Notes: generated from the letters alone by a model not told the origin. A DNA stretch of 64,000 bases from Streptomyces malaysiense (GCF_000980885.2 NZ_LBDA02000006.1:186001-250000); one strand, 5' to 3'. Positions 1 to 8,849 are shown, counted from the first letter of the stretch. Made by a program: numbers and translations.

Positions 1-1
1 C

Positions 2-235
2 GGCCGCGCCATCGTCAAGGCATGGCCCATCAACCACTGGGGCACCCTGCCCGTCCCGGACACCTTCGACCAGCCCGGCCTGAACAACCAGCGGTCCTCC
101 GCTGCCGCCTCCCTGACGGTCGCCCCCGAGGGGGTCGGCGTCGCGGCCGTGGTGCCCCTCCTGGTGTGGCGGCGCAGGCGCGCGGACCGGCTGCGTTCGG
201 ACGCCCTGCAGAAGTCGGTCGGCGGACGGCGCTGA
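2..235 (+). CDS. lepB: Signal peptidase I, C-terminal part (cut by window start)
   Basis: The open frame enters from the left edge and ends at TGA 233-235, giving the last 77 residues of a protein. The visible part carries a Gly-Arg-Ala-Ile-Val-Lys-Ala-Trp-Pro stretch typical of the last beta-strands of type I signal peptidases. A hydrophobic segment (Val-Gly-Val-Ala-Ala-Val-Val-Pro-Leu-Leu-Val) follows, then an Arg-rich tail, as in Streptomyces Sip proteins with a C-terminal membrane anchor. A complete signal peptidase lies directly downstream, and streptomycetes usually carry several tandem sip genes that remove signal peptides at the outer face of the membrane. The catalytic Ser and Lys lie outside the window, so the call rests on the C-terminal signature and the neighbour. 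Confidence 0.75.
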   Translation, partial: GRAIVKAWPINHWGTLPVPDTFDQPGLNNQRSSAAASLTVAPEGVGVAAVVPLLVWRRRRADRLRSDALQKSVGGRR

Positions 236-308
236 TCTCCGCGCCGACGCTTTCCCGGGCCGTGTGTGAAGCTCCGGGAAAGCTGTGCCCCAGGTCGTGG
301 AAGAGGGG

Positions 309-338
309 CTGACCTCGCTCGGTACCGACAGGTAGGGT
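309..338 (+). promoter_or_regulatory. Promoter before the second signal peptidase gene
   Basis: CTGACC (309-314) and TAGGGT (333-338) are separated by 18 bp, close to the streptomycete vegetative consensus TTGACN-18-TAGNNT. The -10 box ends 8 bp before the ATG at 347, so the transcript would start at or next to the start codon, giving a leaderless or nearly leaderless mRNA. This is a sequence inference only. Confidence 0.5.
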
Positions 339-346
339 GCGGGTCC

Positions 347-1129
347 ATGGGTGGTGAGAGTACGACGCGTACGGCCCCGCGCAGCGGCGGCACCGGGACG
401 GCGGCGAGCGGCGGCCGGCTCGGGCAGCGGCTGTCCTCGGTGGCCGTGGCCCTGGGCCTGGTGCTGTTCCTCGGCGGTTTCGGCTGGGCGGCGCTGAGCT
501 ATCGGCCGTACACCGTGCCCACCAGCTCCATGACCCCCACCATCGACGCGGGCGACCGTGTACTGGCCCAGCGCGTGGACGGTGGCGAGGTGCGCCGCGG
601 CGACGTGGTCGTCTTCCACGACAGCAGCTGGGTCACCGGCTCCGACGTCGTCAAGCGCGTGGTCGCGGTCGGCGGCGACACCGTGTCCTGCTGCACGGAC
701 GGCAAGCTGACCGTCGACGGCAAGCGGATCGAGGAGCCGTACCTGCCCAAGGGCACCCTGGCCGAGAACCAGGACTTCGCCACCGTGACCGTCCCCAAGG
801 GCCGGCTCTTCCTGCTCGGCGACGAACGCCAGGGCTCCCTGGACTCCACCGCCCACCTCACCGACGCCGCCAAGGGCACCGTCGCCCGCACCGCCGTGAT
901 CGCCCGGGTGGACGCCGTCGTCTTCCCGTGGAAGGGCGGGCTGAAGCGTCCCACCGGATTCGAGGCGCTGGGCGCCCTCTCGCAGCCGGGTCCGCTGCCC
1001 ACCATCGAGCTGCTGGTCGTCGTCGGCGCCGTGCTGGTGCTGGGCGGCGGCGCCTGGGGCCCGATCGCCAAGCGGGCCGGCCGCTCCCGGGCCCGTGCCG
1101 CCCGCGCGGAGGCGGCCGGTGCCCGCTGA
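347..1129 (+). CDS. lepB: Type I signal peptidase (Sip family)
   Basis: 260 residues. It cleaves signal peptides from exported preproteins on the outer face of the membrane. Residues about 30-50 form an N-terminal membrane segment. The catalytic Ser lies in Pro-Thr-Ser-Ser-Met (Ser61) and the general-base Lys in Val-Val-Lys-Arg-Val-Val (Lys103). The family box E appears as Gly-Asp-Glu-Arg-Gln-Gly-Ser-Leu-Asp-Ser. A second hydrophobic segment near residues 225-245 anchors the C-terminus, a feature of several Streptomyces Sip proteins. ATG 347 was chosen over an upstream in-frame start because it follows a good promoter by 8 bp and places the membrane segment at the usual distance. It follows another signal peptidase gene and overlaps the NUDIX gene by 11 bp, so the two are translationally coupled. 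Confidence 0.93.
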   Translation: MGGESTTRTAPRSGGTGTAASGGRLGQRLSSVAVALGLVLFLGGFGWAALSYRPYTVPTSSMTPTIDAGDRVLAQRVDGGEVRRGDVVVFHDSSWVTGSDVVKRVVAVGGDTVSCCTDGKLTVDGKRIEEPYLPKGTLAENQDFATVTVPKGRLFLLGDERQGSLDSTAHLTDAAKGTVARTAVIARVDAVVFPWKGGLKRPTGFEALGALSQPGPLPTIELLVVVGAVLVLGGGAWGPIAKRAGRSRARAARAEAAGAR

Positions 1130-1637
1130 ACCCGAGCGCGGACAGCCGTACGAGGGCGGCCTGCGCAAGGTGGCCCGCGTCGTGCTGCTCGACCCCCGGG
1201 ACCGCATCCTGCTGCTGCACGGACACGAGCCCGACGACCCAGCCGACGACTGGTGGTTCACCCCCGGCGGCGGGGTGGAGGGCGCCGAGACCCGCGCGGA
1301 GGCCGCGCTGCGGGAACTCGCCGAGGAGACCGGCATCACCGAGGTCGACCTCGGCCCGGTGCTGTGGCGGCGCCGCTGCTCCTTCCCGTTCGCGGGCCGC
1401 CGCTGGGACCAGGACGAGTGGTACTACCTGGCCCGTACCACCCGGACCGCGACCGCGGCGACGGGTCTGACCGAGCTGGAGCGGCGCAGTGTCGCCGGAG
1501 CGCGCTGGTGGACGTGCCGGGAACTGACCCGGGCACATGAGACGGTGTATCCGACCAGGCTCGCCGAGCTGCTGCGCACGCTGCTCGACGAGGGTCCCCC
1601 GGCCGGCCCGGTGACCCTCGACACGGAAATCGTCTGA
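1119..1637 (+). CDS. NUDIX hydrolase
   Basis: 172 residues. NUDIX enzymes hydrolyse nucleoside diphosphates linked to another moiety; the substrate here is unknown. A complete Nudix box is visible around residues 47-69: Gly-x5-Glu-x7-Arg-Glu-Leu-Ala-Glu-Glu-Thr-Gly-Ile, including the metal-binding Arg-Glu-x2-Glu-Glu. The start is taken as GTG 1119, which overlaps the end of the signal peptidase gene and has a GGAGG ribosome site 7 bp upstream; the earlier in-frame start at 1095 has no such site. The same order (signal peptidase, NUDIX, DUF2469, YraN) is common in streptomycetes, so the gene probably belongs to that operon. Confidence 0.85.
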   Translation: MPAEPERGQPYEGGLRKVARVVLLDPRDRILLLHGHEPDDPADDWWFTPGGGVEGAETRAEAALRELAEETGITEVDLGPVLWRRRCSFPFAGRRWDQDEWYYLARTTRTATAATGLTELERRSVAGARWWTCRELTRAHETVYPTRLAELLRTLLDEGPPAGPVTLDTEIV

Positions 1638-1693
1638 GGGCCCGCGGAACTGGCGCACAATGGGTGGACCGCACGGCTGAAGGGGAACATGCC

Positions 1694-2002
1694 ATGAGCG
1701 CCGAGGACCTCGAGAAGTACGAGACCGAGATGGAGCTGAAGCTCTACCGGGAGTACCGAGATGTCGTCGGTCTGTTCAAATACGTGATCGAGACGGAACG
1801 GCGCTTCTACCTCACCAACGACTACGAGATGCAGGTGCACTCCGTCCAGGGCGAGGTGTTCTTCGAGGTGTCGATGGCCGATGCCTGGGTCTGGGACATG
1901 TACCGGCCCGCCCGGTTCGTCAAGCAGGTCCGGGTGCTCACGTTCAAGGACGTGAACATCGAGGAGCTGAACAAGAGCGACCTGGAACTGCCGGGCGGCT
2001 GA
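1694..2002 (+). CDS. DUF2469 family protein
   Basis: 102 residues, highly charged and free of membrane segments. The sequence begins [10 protein letters not shown] and contains a run of aromatic and acidic residues (Glu-Val-Phe-Phe-Glu-Val, Ala-Trp-Val-Trp-Asp-Met). This matches the small actinobacterial family DUF2469, found next to lepB/rnhB and yraN in mycobacteria and streptomycetes. The function is not known. AGGGG at 1681-1685 sits before the ATG at 1694. A CACAAT hexamer at 1656-1661 could be the -10 box of its own promoter in the short gap after the NUDIX gene. Confidence 0.85.
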   Translation: MSAEDLEKYETEMELKLYREYRDVVGLFKYVIETERRFYLTNDYEMQVHSVQGEVFFEVSMADAWVWDMYRPARFVKQVRVLTFKDVNIEELNKSDLELPGG

Positions 2003-2127
2003 CGACCCGGGCGTCTCGCCCCCTGAGCCGTGCGGGTGACGAGGTTTTCCACAACCTCCCAGTGGTCCACCAAGATCCACTCGGCGGGGCGGGATGCGTG
2101 ACGGTTGGCGCCGGAGGTGGTGCCGAC

Positions 2128-2490
2128 ATGAACGCACGGGAAGCGATCGGCAGGTACGGAGAGGACCTTGCCGCCCGCCGGCTGGCCGAGGGCGGGATGA
2201 CGATCCTGGCGCGCAACTGGCGCGCCGGACGCGGCGGCGAGATCGACATCGTGGCCAGGGACGGCGAGGTCCTGGTCGTCTGCGAGGTCAAGACCCGCGC
2301 GGGCGGCCGCTACGAACATCCCATGGCCGCGGTGACCCCCGGGAAGGCCGCCCGGCTGCGCCACCTCGCCGAACACTGGATCCACGCCCACGGCGGCGCC
2401 CCACCGGGCGGGGTCCGCATCGACCTGGTCGGCGTCCTCGTCCCCGGCCGCGGCGCCCCCCAGGTCGAGCACGCCCGGGGGGTGGCCTGA
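2128..2490 (+). CDS. YraN / UPF0102 family putative nuclease
   Basis: 120 residues. The conserved YraN core is present: [12 protein letters not shown], then Val-Cys-Glu-Val-Lys-Thr-Arg. This is the Glu...Asp...Glu-x-Lys arrangement of a restriction-endonuclease-like fold. Biochemical activity of the family is poorly established. ATG 2128 is chosen over the earlier in-frame start at 2062 because GGAGGTGG lies 8 bp upstream and homologues begin at Met-Asn-Ala-Arg. The stop at 2490 is directly followed by the ATG of the ComM-like gene, and yraN-comM-dprA is a conserved actinobacterial cluster. Confidence 0.88.
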   Translation: MNAREAIGRYGEDLAARRLAEGGMTILARNWRAGRGGEIDIVARDGEVLVVCEVKTRAGGRYEHPMAAVTPGKAARLRHLAEHWIHAHGGAPPGGVRIDLVGVLVPGRGAPQVEHARGVA

Positions 2491-4116
2491 ATGGCGTTCG
2501 CCCGCACCTGTTCCGTCGCCCTCGTCGGCGTCGAGGGCGTGGTCGTCGAGGTCCAGGCCGACCTCGAACCCGGCGTCGCCGCCTTCACCCTGGTCGGCCT
2601 CCCGGACAAGAGCCTGTCGGAGAGCAGGGACAGGGTGCGCGCGGCGGTGGTGAACTCCGGCGCCCAGTGGCCCCAGAAGAAGCTCACGGTCGGGCTCAGC
2701 CCCGCCTCGGTGCCGAAGGCCGGCTCCGGCTTCGACCTCTCCGTCGCCTGCGCGGTGCTCGGGGCCGCCGAACGCGTCGACCCCCGGGTCCTCGCCGACA
2801 TCGTCATGATCGGCGAGCTGGGCCTGGACGGCCGGGTGCGTCCGGTGCGCGGCATCCTGCCCGCCGTGCTGGCCGCCGCCGAGGCGGGCTACGAACAGGT
2901 GGTCGTGCCCGAGTGCGCCGCCGCGGAGGCCGCGCTGGTCCCCGGCGTGTCGGTGCTCGGCGTCCGCAGCCTGCGCCAGCTCCTCGCGGTGCTGGCCGAG
3001 GAACCCGTGCCCGAGGAGGAGCCCGACGAGCCGGGCCGCCCGGATCCGCTGCTGGCCGGACTGCGGGTGCCGGGCACCGGCGCCGCCACCGGCATGCGCG
3101 GCCTCGGCGCCGTCCAGCAGGAATCCGATCACGACCTCGCGGACGTCGTCGGTCAGACCTCGGCCCGTACGGCCGTGGAGGTGGCCGCCGCCGGCGGGCA
3201 CCACCTCTTCCTGGAGGGCCCGCCGGGCGCGGGCAAGACGATGCTGGCCGAACGGCTGCCCGGGGTGCTGCCGAGGCTGACCGGGCAGGAGTGCCTGGAG
3301 GTCACGGCGGTGCACTCGGTGGCCGGGCTGCTGCCACCGGGCAGGCCGCTGATCGACGTCGCCCCCTACTGCGCCCCGCACCACTCGGCGACGATGCAGT
3401 CCCTCGTGGGCGGCGGCCCCGGCATCGCGCGGCCGGGAGCGGTGTCCCTCGCCCACCGCGGTGTGCTGTTCCTGGACGAGGCGCCCGAGTTCCACAGCCA
3501 GACCCTGGACGCCCTGCGGCAGCCCCTGGAGTCCGGGCACGTCGTGATCGCGCGCAGTGCCGGAGTGGTCCGCTTCCCGGCGCGCTTCCTGATGGTGCTG
3601 GCGGCCAACCCCTGCCCCTGCGGCCGCTTCTCCCGGCGTGACGCCCTGTGCGAGTGCCCGCCCTCGGCGATCCGCCGCTACCAGGCCCGGCTCTCCGGCC
3701 CCCTCCTGGACCGGGTGGACCTGCGCGTCGAGGTCGATCCGGTCACCCGGGCCCAGCTCACCGCGCGGGGCACCCCGGGCGAGTCCACGGCGACGGTCGC
3801 GGACCGGGTGCGGGGAGCCAGGGAGCGTACGGCCGCGCGCCTCGCCGGAACACCCTGGCGCACCAACAGCGAGGTGCCCGGCCGGGAGCTGCGCAGCCGG
3901 TTCCAGGCCGTCGGCGGCGCGATGGACGAGGCCGAGCGCAACCTGGAGCGGGGCGTGCTCACCGCCCGCGGCATCGACCGGGTGCTGCGCGTCGCCTGGA
4001 CGGTCGCCGACCTCGTCGGGCACGACCGCCCGGACGCGGCCGACGTGGCCCTCGCCCTGCAGCTGCGCACCGGCGTCCCGCGCGGGGTCCCGACGGCCGT
4101 CGGCGCGCTGACATGA
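2491..4116 (+). CDS. comM: YifB/ComM-family Mg-chelatase-like AAA+ ATPase
   Basis: 541 residues. An N-terminal ChlI-type Lon-protease-like domain (about residues 20-170) is followed by an AAA+ domain. Walker A, Gly-Pro-Pro-Gly-Ala-Gly-Lys-Thr, is near residue 242 and Walker B, Val-Leu-Phe-Leu-Asp-Glu-Ala, near residue 326. The family hallmark Asn-Pro-Cys-Pro-Cys-Gly follows, and a C-terminal Mg-chelatase helical domain closes the protein. In naturally transformable bacteria ComM is a hexameric helicase that promotes branch migration during DNA uptake. In streptomycetes, not known for natural transformation, a general recombination role is more likely. The start abuts the yraN stop and the stop overlaps the dprA start (ATGA), so the three genes are translationally coupled. 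Confidence 0.92.
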   Translation: MAFARTCSVALVGVEGVVVEVQADLEPGVAAFTLVGLPDKSLSESRDRVRAAVVNSGAQWPQKKLTVGLSPASVPKAGSGFDLSVACAVLGAAERVDPRVLADIVMIGELGLDGRVRPVRGILPAVLAAAEAGYEQVVVPECAAAEAALVPGVSVLGVRSLRQLLAVLAEEPVPEEEPDEPGRPDPLLAGLRVPGTGAATGMRGLGAVQQESDHDLADVVGQTSARTAVEVAAAGGHHLFLEGPPGAGKTMLAERLPGVLPRLTGQECLEVTAVHSVAGLLPPGRPLIDVAPYCAPHHSATMQSLVGGGPGIARPGAVSLAHRGVLFLDEAPEFHSQTLDALRQPLESGHVVIARSAGVVRFPARFLMVLAANPCPCGRFSRRDALCECPPSAIRRYQARLSGPLLDRVDLRVEVDPVTRAQLTARGTPGESTATVADRVRGARERTAARLAGTPWRTNSEVPGRELRSRFQAVGGAMDEAERNLERGVLTARGIDRVLRVAWTVADLVGHDRPDAADVALALQLRTGVPRGVPTAVGALT

Positions 4117-5288
4117 GCGAGGGGGCGCGGGACCCGTCCCGGGAGCCGGACGAGGAGACCCGCGGCCGGGTCTTCCTGGGGCGGGTGATCGAACCCGGGG
4201 ACGAGGCCGGGGGGCGGTGGGTGCGGGAGCTCGGGGTGACGGAGGTGGTGAGGCGGGTCCGGGAAGGGGGCGGGGCGTTGCCGGGGGTGAGCGAGGCGCG
4301 GTGGGCCGGGCTCGTGGCGCGGGCCGCGCGGGCCGAGCCGGAGCGGGATCTCGCACGGGCACGGGCGGCGGGCGCCCGCTTCGTGGCGCCGGGAAGCGCC
4401 GAGTGGCCCCGGCAGCTGGACGACCTCGCGGACGCCCGCCCCCTCGGGCTCTGGGTCCGCGGCCGCCCGAGCCTGCGCATCTGGGCCCTGCGCTCCGTCG
4501 CCGTGGTCGGCGCCCGCGCCTGCACCGAGTACGGCACCCATGTCGCCGCCACCCTCGCCGCCGGTCTCGCCGAGCGCGGCTGGGTCGTCGTCTCCGGCGG
4601 CGCCTACGGCATCGACGCCGCCGCCCACCGCGGCGCGCTCGCTTCCGGCGGGGCCACCGTCGCCGTCCTGGCCAGTGGCGTCGACCGCCCCTACCCCCGC
4701 GGCCACACCACCTTGATCGAACGGATCGCGGAGCAGGGCCTCGTGATCGGCGAGCTGCCCCCGGGCGACCACCCGACGCCGAGCCGCTTCATCCTGCGCA
4801 ACCGTGTCATCGCCGCCCTGACCAGGGGCACCGTCGTCGTGGAGGCCGCCTGCCGCAGCGGCTCGCTCGCCACCGCGCGGGCCGCGCAGCGCCTGGGCCG
4901 GCACACCATGGGCGTGCCCGGCCCGGTCACCAGCGCGCTCTGCGCGGGGGTGCACGAACTGCTGCGCGGCGAGGCCACCCTCGTCACCGACGCCGCCGAG
5001 GTGGCGGAGCTCGTCGGCGACATGGGCGACCTGGCCCCGCCCCGCACCGGCCCGGTGCTGCCCCGCGACCTGCTGACACCGGCCGCCAGGGGCGTCCTCG
5101 CCGCGCTGCCGGGCGAGGGCGCGGCCCCCGCCGGGGAGATCGCGGCGGCCGCCCGTACCACCCCGGACGAGGCGATCGCGAGACTGTACGAACTCCGAGC
5201 ACTTGGATACGTCGAACGACACGGCGATGGCTGGAAGTTGACACGCCAGGCGGTGATCTCGGCCCGGACCGGCCGCCCCCCATGCTGA
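4113..5288 (+). CDS. dprA: DNA-processing protein DprA/Smf
   Basis: 391 residues. DprA binds single-stranded DNA and loads RecA. The Rossmann-like core is clear: Ser-Val-Ala-Val-Val-Gly-Ala-Arg-Ala-Cys-Thr-Glu-Tyr-Gly, then Ser-Gly-Gly-Ala-Tyr-Gly-Ile-Asp-Ala-Ala-Ala-His, then Ser-Arg-Phe-Ile-Leu-Arg-Asn-Arg and a Gly-Ser-Leu-Ala-Thr-Ala motif. A winged-helix-like C-terminal domain covers about residues 320-385. ATG 4113 overlaps the previous stop; an upstream extension in the same frame lies inside comM. The stretch around 4190-4330 is unusually rich in GGGG and poor in the usual third-position C, unlike its neighbours, but the frame stays open. Confidence 0.92.
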   Translation: MSEGARDPSREPDEETRGRVFLGRVIEPGDEAGGRWVRELGVTEVVRRVREGGGALPGVSEARWAGLVARAARAEPERDLARARAAGARFVAPGSAEWPRQLDDLADARPLGLWVRGRPSLRIWALRSVAVVGARACTEYGTHVAATLAAGLAERGWVVVSGGAYGIDAAAHRGALASGGATVAVLASGVDRPYPRGHTTLIERIAEQGLVIGELPPGDHPTPSRFILRNRVIAALTRGTVVVEAACRSGSLATARAAQRLGRHTMGVPGPVTSALCAGVHELLRGEATLVTDAAEVAELVGDMGDLAPPRTGPVLPRDLLTPAARGVLAALPGEGAAPAGEIAAAARTTPDEAIARLYELRALGYVERHGDGWKLTRQAVISARTGRPPC

Positions 5289-5294
5289 CCGAGC

Positions 5295-5318
5295 GTGTTC
5301 GGCCGTCCGGGGGAACAC
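5295..5318 (+). terminator. Possible weak terminator after dprA
   Basis: GTGTTC (5295-5300) and GAACAC (5313-5318) are inverted around a GC-rich loop just after the dprA stop. There is no T-run. The rest of the 315-bp gap 5289-5603 before whiG shows no convincing gene and presumably holds the whiG promoter, which I could not place. Confidence 0.3.
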
Positions 5319-5603
5319 CCGACGCCCTTGGGGTTTCCCGGAGTTGGCGCCCGTCGGCCATCACACAGAGCGAGCTGCGGAAGGTGATGCCGAAGGGGCC
5401 TCCGGGACCCGCGCAGGGGTGGTGCCTCGCCGTTCGCACACCGCGACTCCTCAGTCACGCTACGCTCACGAAGACGTCTCCACAGAACAGCCAACTCGAC
5501 ATCAGATCGACACCTCACCCAGGCGGCCCCTTTCCACCCCTCGATCCCCCCGCACCGCACTCACGGTCACGGCACTTCACGGCAGAACGGCACAAGGCGA
5601 CGA

Positions 5604-6446
5604 ATGCCCCAGCACACCTCCGGGTCCGACCGGGCGGCGATCCCCCCAGCCGCCCGCGACGGTGGCAGCGTGCGGCCGCCCGCTCCCTCGACGCTCGACG
5701 AGCTGTGGCGGTCGTACAAGGCGACGGGGGACGAACGGCTGCGGGAGCAGCTGATCCTGCACTACTCGCCGCTCGTGAAATACGTGGCGGGCCGGGTCAG
5801 CGTCGGCCTGCCCCCGAACGTGGAGCAGGCCGACTTCGTCTCCTCCGGGGTGTTCGGGCTGATCGACGCGATCGAGAAGTTCGACATCGACCGGGAGATC
5901 AAGTTCGAGACGTACGCGATCACCCGGATCCGCGGCGCCATGATCGACGAGCTGCGGGCGCTGGACTGGATCCCGCGCTCGGTGCGGCAGAAGGCGCGCA
6001 ACGTCGAGCGCGCCTACGCCACCCTGGAGGCCCGGCTGCGGCGCACCCCGAGCGAGAGCGAGGTGGCCGCGGAACTGGACATGGAGGTGGAGGAGCTGCA
6101 CGCCGTCTTCAGCCAGTTGTCGCTCGCCAACGTGGTCGCCCTGGAGGAGTTGCTGCATGTCGGCGGCGACGGCGGGGACCGGCTCAGCCTCATGGACACG
6201 CTGGAGGACACCGCCGCGGACAACCCCGTGGAGGTGGCCGAGGACCGGGAGCTGCGGAGATTCCTCGCGCGGGCCATCAACACGCTGCCCGACCGGGAGA
6301 AGACGGTCGTCACGCTCTACTACTACGAGGGCCTCACGCTCGCCGAGATCGGCAACGTCCTCGGCGTCACCGAGAGCCGGGTGAGCCAGATCCACACCAA
6401 GTCGGTGCTCCAGCTGCGGGCCAAGCTGGCGAGCTTCGGACGCTGA
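5604..6446 (+). CDS. whiG: RNA polymerase sigma factor WhiG (sporulation sigma)
   Basis: 280 residues, a FliA/sigma-28-type factor. Region 2 is seen as [17 protein letters not shown] and [17 protein letters not shown]. Region 4 ends with the helix-turn-helix [14 protein letters not shown]. In Streptomyces WhiG commits aerial hyphae to sporulation by transcribing whiH and whiI, and is held inactive by the anti-sigma factor RsiG bound to cyclic-di-GMP (known biology, not visible here). An unstructured N-terminus of about 25 residues rich in Pro and Ala precedes region 1.2. It sits downstream of dprA, its usual Streptomyces position, after a 315-bp gap suggesting its own promoter. Confidence 0.96.
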   Translation: MPQHTSGSDRAAIPPAARDGGSVRPPAPSTLDELWRSYKATGDERLREQLILHYSPLVKYVAGRVSVGLPPNVEQADFVSSGVFGLIDAIEKFDIDREIKFETYAITRIRGAMIDELRALDWIPRSVRQKARNVERAYATLEARLRRTPSESEVAAELDMEVEELHAVFSQLSLANVVALEELLHVGGDGGDRLSLMDTLEDTAADNPVEVAEDRELRRFLARAINTLPDREKTVVTLYYYEGLTLAEIGNVLGVTESRVSQIHTKSVLQLRAKLASFGR

Positions 6447-6487
6447 ACGGACGCCGCTGCGCGCGGGCGCGTCCTAAAGTGGTCGAC

Positions 6488-7066
6488 GTGCCAAGGATTC
6501 GAGCGGCCTCCGTGGCCGAGCACCGGTCGATGCAGCGAGCCGCCCTGCTGGACGCGGCTCGTACCCTGCTGTCCGAGGGCGGGACGGAGGCGCTGACCTT
6601 CCCCGCGCTGGCCGAGCGCACGGGTCTCGCGCGCTCCTCCGTGTACGAGTACTTCCGGTCCCGGGCGGCCGTGGTCGAGGAGCTGTGCGAGGCCGACTTC
6701 CCGCTGTGGGCGGCGGAGGTGGCCGCGGCCATGGAGCACGCGGGTTCGCCCGAGGAGAAGGTCGAGGCGTACGTCCGCCGGCAGCTGGCCCTCGTCGGGG
6801 ACCGGCGGCACCGGGCGGTCGTGGCGATCTCCGCGAGCGAGCTGGACGCCGGGGCGCGGGAGAAGATCAGGGCGGCGCACGGCGAGCTGGTCGCGATGGT
6901 CGTCGAGGCGCTGGGGGAGCTGGGGCAGGCGCAGCCGCGGCTGGCGGCGATGCTGCTCCAGGGCGTCGTGGACGCGGCCGTACGGCGGATCGAGATCACC
7001 GCGGAGGACCCTGCGGCGGTGACGGAGGCCGCGGTCAGGATGGCGCTGCGGGGCGTGCGGGGCTGA
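6488..7066 (+). CDS. TetR/AcrR family transcriptional regulator
   Basis: 192 residues. The N-terminal helix-turn-helix spans about residues 15-60: Arg-Ala-Ala-Leu-Leu-Asp-Ala-Ala-Arg-Thr-Leu-Leu, then Ala-Leu-Ala-Glu-Arg-Thr-Gly-Leu-Ala-Arg-Ser-Ser-Val-Tyr-Glu-Tyr-Phe. The rest is an all-helical ligand-binding domain rich in Ala and Val. Start GTG 6488 gives the standard distance to the DNA-binding domain. TAAAGT at 6475-6480 lies 7 bp before it and could be the -10 box of a leaderless transcript. The target is unknown; the nearest candidates are its own promoter and the convergent M23 peptidase gene. Confidence 0.88.
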   Translation: MPRIRAASVAEHRSMQRAALLDAARTLLSEGGTEALTFPALAERTGLARSSVYEYFRSRAAVVEELCEADFPLWAAEVAAAMEHAGSPEEKVEAYVRRQLALVGDRRHRAVVAISASELDAGAREKIRAAHGELVAMVVEALGELGQAQPRLAAMLLQGVVDAAVRRIEITAEDPAAVTEAAVRMALRGVRG

Positions 7067-7078
7067 GCGTCGCCGGGA

Positions 7079-7648
7079 TCAGCCGGTGAGCACCGGCAGC
7101 AGCCTCGCCGGCCCCCGCCCCAGCAGCCACGGCGGCAGCAGGGACAAGGGGTTCAGATAGGCCGCGCCCCGCAGCAGGCCCCAGTGGACACAGGCCGCGT
7201 CACCGCAGTGCGCACCCGCCGCCACCGTCCCGACCACGTCGCCCGCCCGCACCCGCGCCCCCGCCTGCACCGAGGGGCTCACCGGCTCGTACGTCGTCCG
7301 CAGCCCCGTCCCCGTCAACTCCACCGTCACCACTCCCCGCCCGGCGACCCGGCCCGCGAAGGACACCCGGCCCGCGGCCACCGCCCGTACCGGGCTCCCG
7401 GGCGCGGCCGCCAGGTCCACCCCCCGGTGTCCGGGGCCGTACGGCGTCGCCGGCGGCTCCCAGCCGCGCAGGACCGGCGGCCGTACGCCCACCGGCCAGA
7501 GTCCGGCGAGCGCCGGCACCCCGGCGTCGGCCCCGGCCGGAGCCGGTCCCTGCGCGGGCGGCGCCCAGGCCCGGCTTCCGTACACGAGCACCGCCAGGGC
7601 CGTCACCAGGACCGCCCGTAACACTCCGCACCACACCCGTCGTCGCAT
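7079..7648 (-). CDS. Secreted M23 (LytM-like) peptidase-domain protein
   Basis: 189 residues. An Arg-rich start and a hydrophobic stretch ([11 protein letters not shown]) act as a signal peptide or anchor. A compact M23 domain follows with Gly-His-Arg-Gly-Val-Asp-Leu (the H-x-x-x-D metal half), Val-Arg-Ala-Val-Ala-Ala-Gly-Arg-Val, and a late Val-His-Trp-Gly-Leu. In place of the usual Tyr-x-His-Leu there is Thr-Thr-Tyr-Glu-Pro-Val, so one metal ligand is missing. Full zinc endopeptidase activity is therefore doubtful; degenerate LytM proteins often act as amidase activators. The likely role is in cell-wall remodelling outside the membrane. ATG 7648 is preferred; a GTG 18 bp upstream is possible. 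It converges on the TetR gene with a 12-bp gap. Confidence 0.82.
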   Translation of the reverse strand: MRRRVWCGVLRAVLVTALAVLVYGSRAWAPPAQGPAPAGADAGVPALAGLWPVGVRPPVLRGWEPPATPYGPGHRGVDLAAAPGSPVRAVAAGRVSFAGRVAGRGVVTVELTGTGLRTTYEPVSPSVQAGARVRAGDVVGTVAAGAHCGDAACVHWGLLRGAAYLNPLSLLPPWLLGRGPARLLPVLTG

Positions 7649-7745
7649 GCGCCCACCGTCCCGCACATCGCCGACCCGGCCTCTTCACCTGTGGGCCACT
7701 CCCCGGTTGTGGACAGCTGCGTCACCCGGTGGCCCGGCGGTCCCG

Positions 7746-7751
7746 TACAAT
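7746..7751 (+). promoter_or_regulatory. Candidate -10 box of rpsB
   Basis: TACAAT is the best -10-like hexamer in the 270-bp gap before rpsB. A convincing -35 box at 17-18 bp is not obvious (GTCACC lies 19 bp upstream). The implied long leader would leave room for autoregulation by S2, but no specific S2-binding fold was recognised. Confidence 0.35.
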
Positions 7752-7918
7752 TCTTCTGGCGATCCGGGTCACCGGGTCGACTTCGCACGCCCCGGTACGG
7801 CATCCGGAAACGGTTCGTACCAGCGCCTCTCGGTCCTTCGTGGCACGGCGCACACGGGCGTCAGGCGCGGCCGCCGTCCGGCGGGCGCGGCACAACCGAG
7901 AATCTCAAGGAGATGGCA

Positions 7919-8830
7919 ATGGCCGTCGTCACGATGCGGGAGCTGCTGGAGAGCGGCGTCCACTTCGGTCACCAGACCCGTCGCTGGAACCCGAAGATGA
8001 AGCGCTTCATCTTCACCGAGCGCAACGGCATCTACATCATCGACCTGCTCCAGTCGCTGTCGTACATCGACCGCGCCTACGAGTTCGTCAAGGAGACCGT
8101 CGCCCACGGCGGCACGGTCATGTTCGTCGGCACGAAGAAGCAGGCGCAGGAGGCCATCGCCGAGCAGGCCACCCGCGTCGGCATGCCCTACGTCAACCAG
8201 CGCTGGCTGGGCGGCATGCTCACCAACTTCTCGACCGTCTACAAGCGTCTGCAGCGCCTCAAGGAGCTTGAGCAGATCGACTTCGAGGACGTCGCGTCCT
8301 CCGGTCTGACCAAGAAGGAGCTGCTGGTCCTCTCCCGCGAGAAGGCCAAGCTGGAGAAGACCCTCGGCGGTATCCGCGAGATGCAGAAGGTGCCCAGCGC
8401 CGTCTGGATCGTGGACACCAAGAAGGAGCACATCGCCGTCGGCGAGGCCCGGAAGCTGAACATCCCGGTCGTCGCGATCCTCGACACCAACTGCGACCCC
8501 GACGAGGTCGACTACAAGATCCCGGGCAACGACGACGCGATCCGCTCCGTCACCCTGCTCACCCGCGTGATCGCCGACGCCGTCGCCGAGGGCCTCATCT
8601 CCCGCTCTCGCGTCGCCACCGGTGACAAGGGCGAGAAGGCCGCGGGCGAGCCGCTCGCCGAGTGGGAGCGCGACCTGCTCGAGGGTGAGAAGAAGGGCGA
8701 GGCTCCGGCTGCCGAGGCCCCCGTCGCCGAGGCTCCCGCCGCCGAGGCTCCGGCCGCCGAGGCCGCCGAGGCCCCCGCCGCCGAGGCCGCTCCGGCCGAG
8801 GAGAAGGCCGCCGAGGGCGAGCAGGCCTGA
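7919..8830 (+). CDS. rpsB: 30S ribosomal protein S2
   Basis: 303 residues. The S2 signatures are complete: [14 protein letters not shown] near the start and [15 protein letters not shown]. The start ATG 7919 has AAGGAG 6 bp upstream. The C-terminal 45 residues are a repetitive Ala/Pro/Glu tail of the Ala-Glu-Ala-Pro type, longer than in most bacteria but usual in actinobacteria. The 270-bp leader after the M23 gene contains TACAAT at 7746-7751, a candidate -10 box that would give a leader of about 165 nt. A strong hairpin follows the gene, so tsf is probably expressed at a different level or from its own promoter. Confidence 0.98.
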   Translation: MAVVTMRELLESGVHFGHQTRRWNPKMKRFIFTERNGIYIIDLLQSLSYIDRAYEFVKETVAHGGTVMFVGTKKQAQEAIAEQATRVGMPYVNQRWLGGMLTNFSTVYKRLQRLKELEQIDFEDVASSGLTKKELLVLSREKAKLEKTLGGIREMQKVPSAVWIVDTKKEHIAVGEARKLNIPVVAILDTNCDPDEVDYKIPGNDDAIRSVTLLTRVIADAVAEGLISRSRVATGDKGEKAAGEPLAEWERDLLEGEKKGEAPAAEAPVAEAPAAEAPAAEAAEAPAAEAAPAEEKAAEGEQA

Positions 8831-8849
8831 TCCGCCGCGTCAGCGTTTG

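Noticed and set aside
1822..4362. Very long open frame (over 800 codons) on the minus strand, opposite DUF2469, yraN and comM
   Set aside because: In DNA of this GC content the antisense frame of a real gene stays open by chance; its product is Arg/Pro/Gly low-complexity, without motifs or start signals. The same holds for the long antisense frames at 8840-11785, 25282-28212 and 38852-41716.
2128..5288. yraN-comM-dprA as a DNA-uptake or competence island
   Set aside because: The three genes are conserved core genes in actinobacteria at this position and no ComEA/ComEC or pilus genes are nearby.
8697..8827. Repetitive Ala/Glu-coding DNA at the end of rpsB as a CRISPR or mobile repeat
   Set aside because: The units are in-frame codon repeats of the S2 tail, a known actinobacterial feature, with no spacers.
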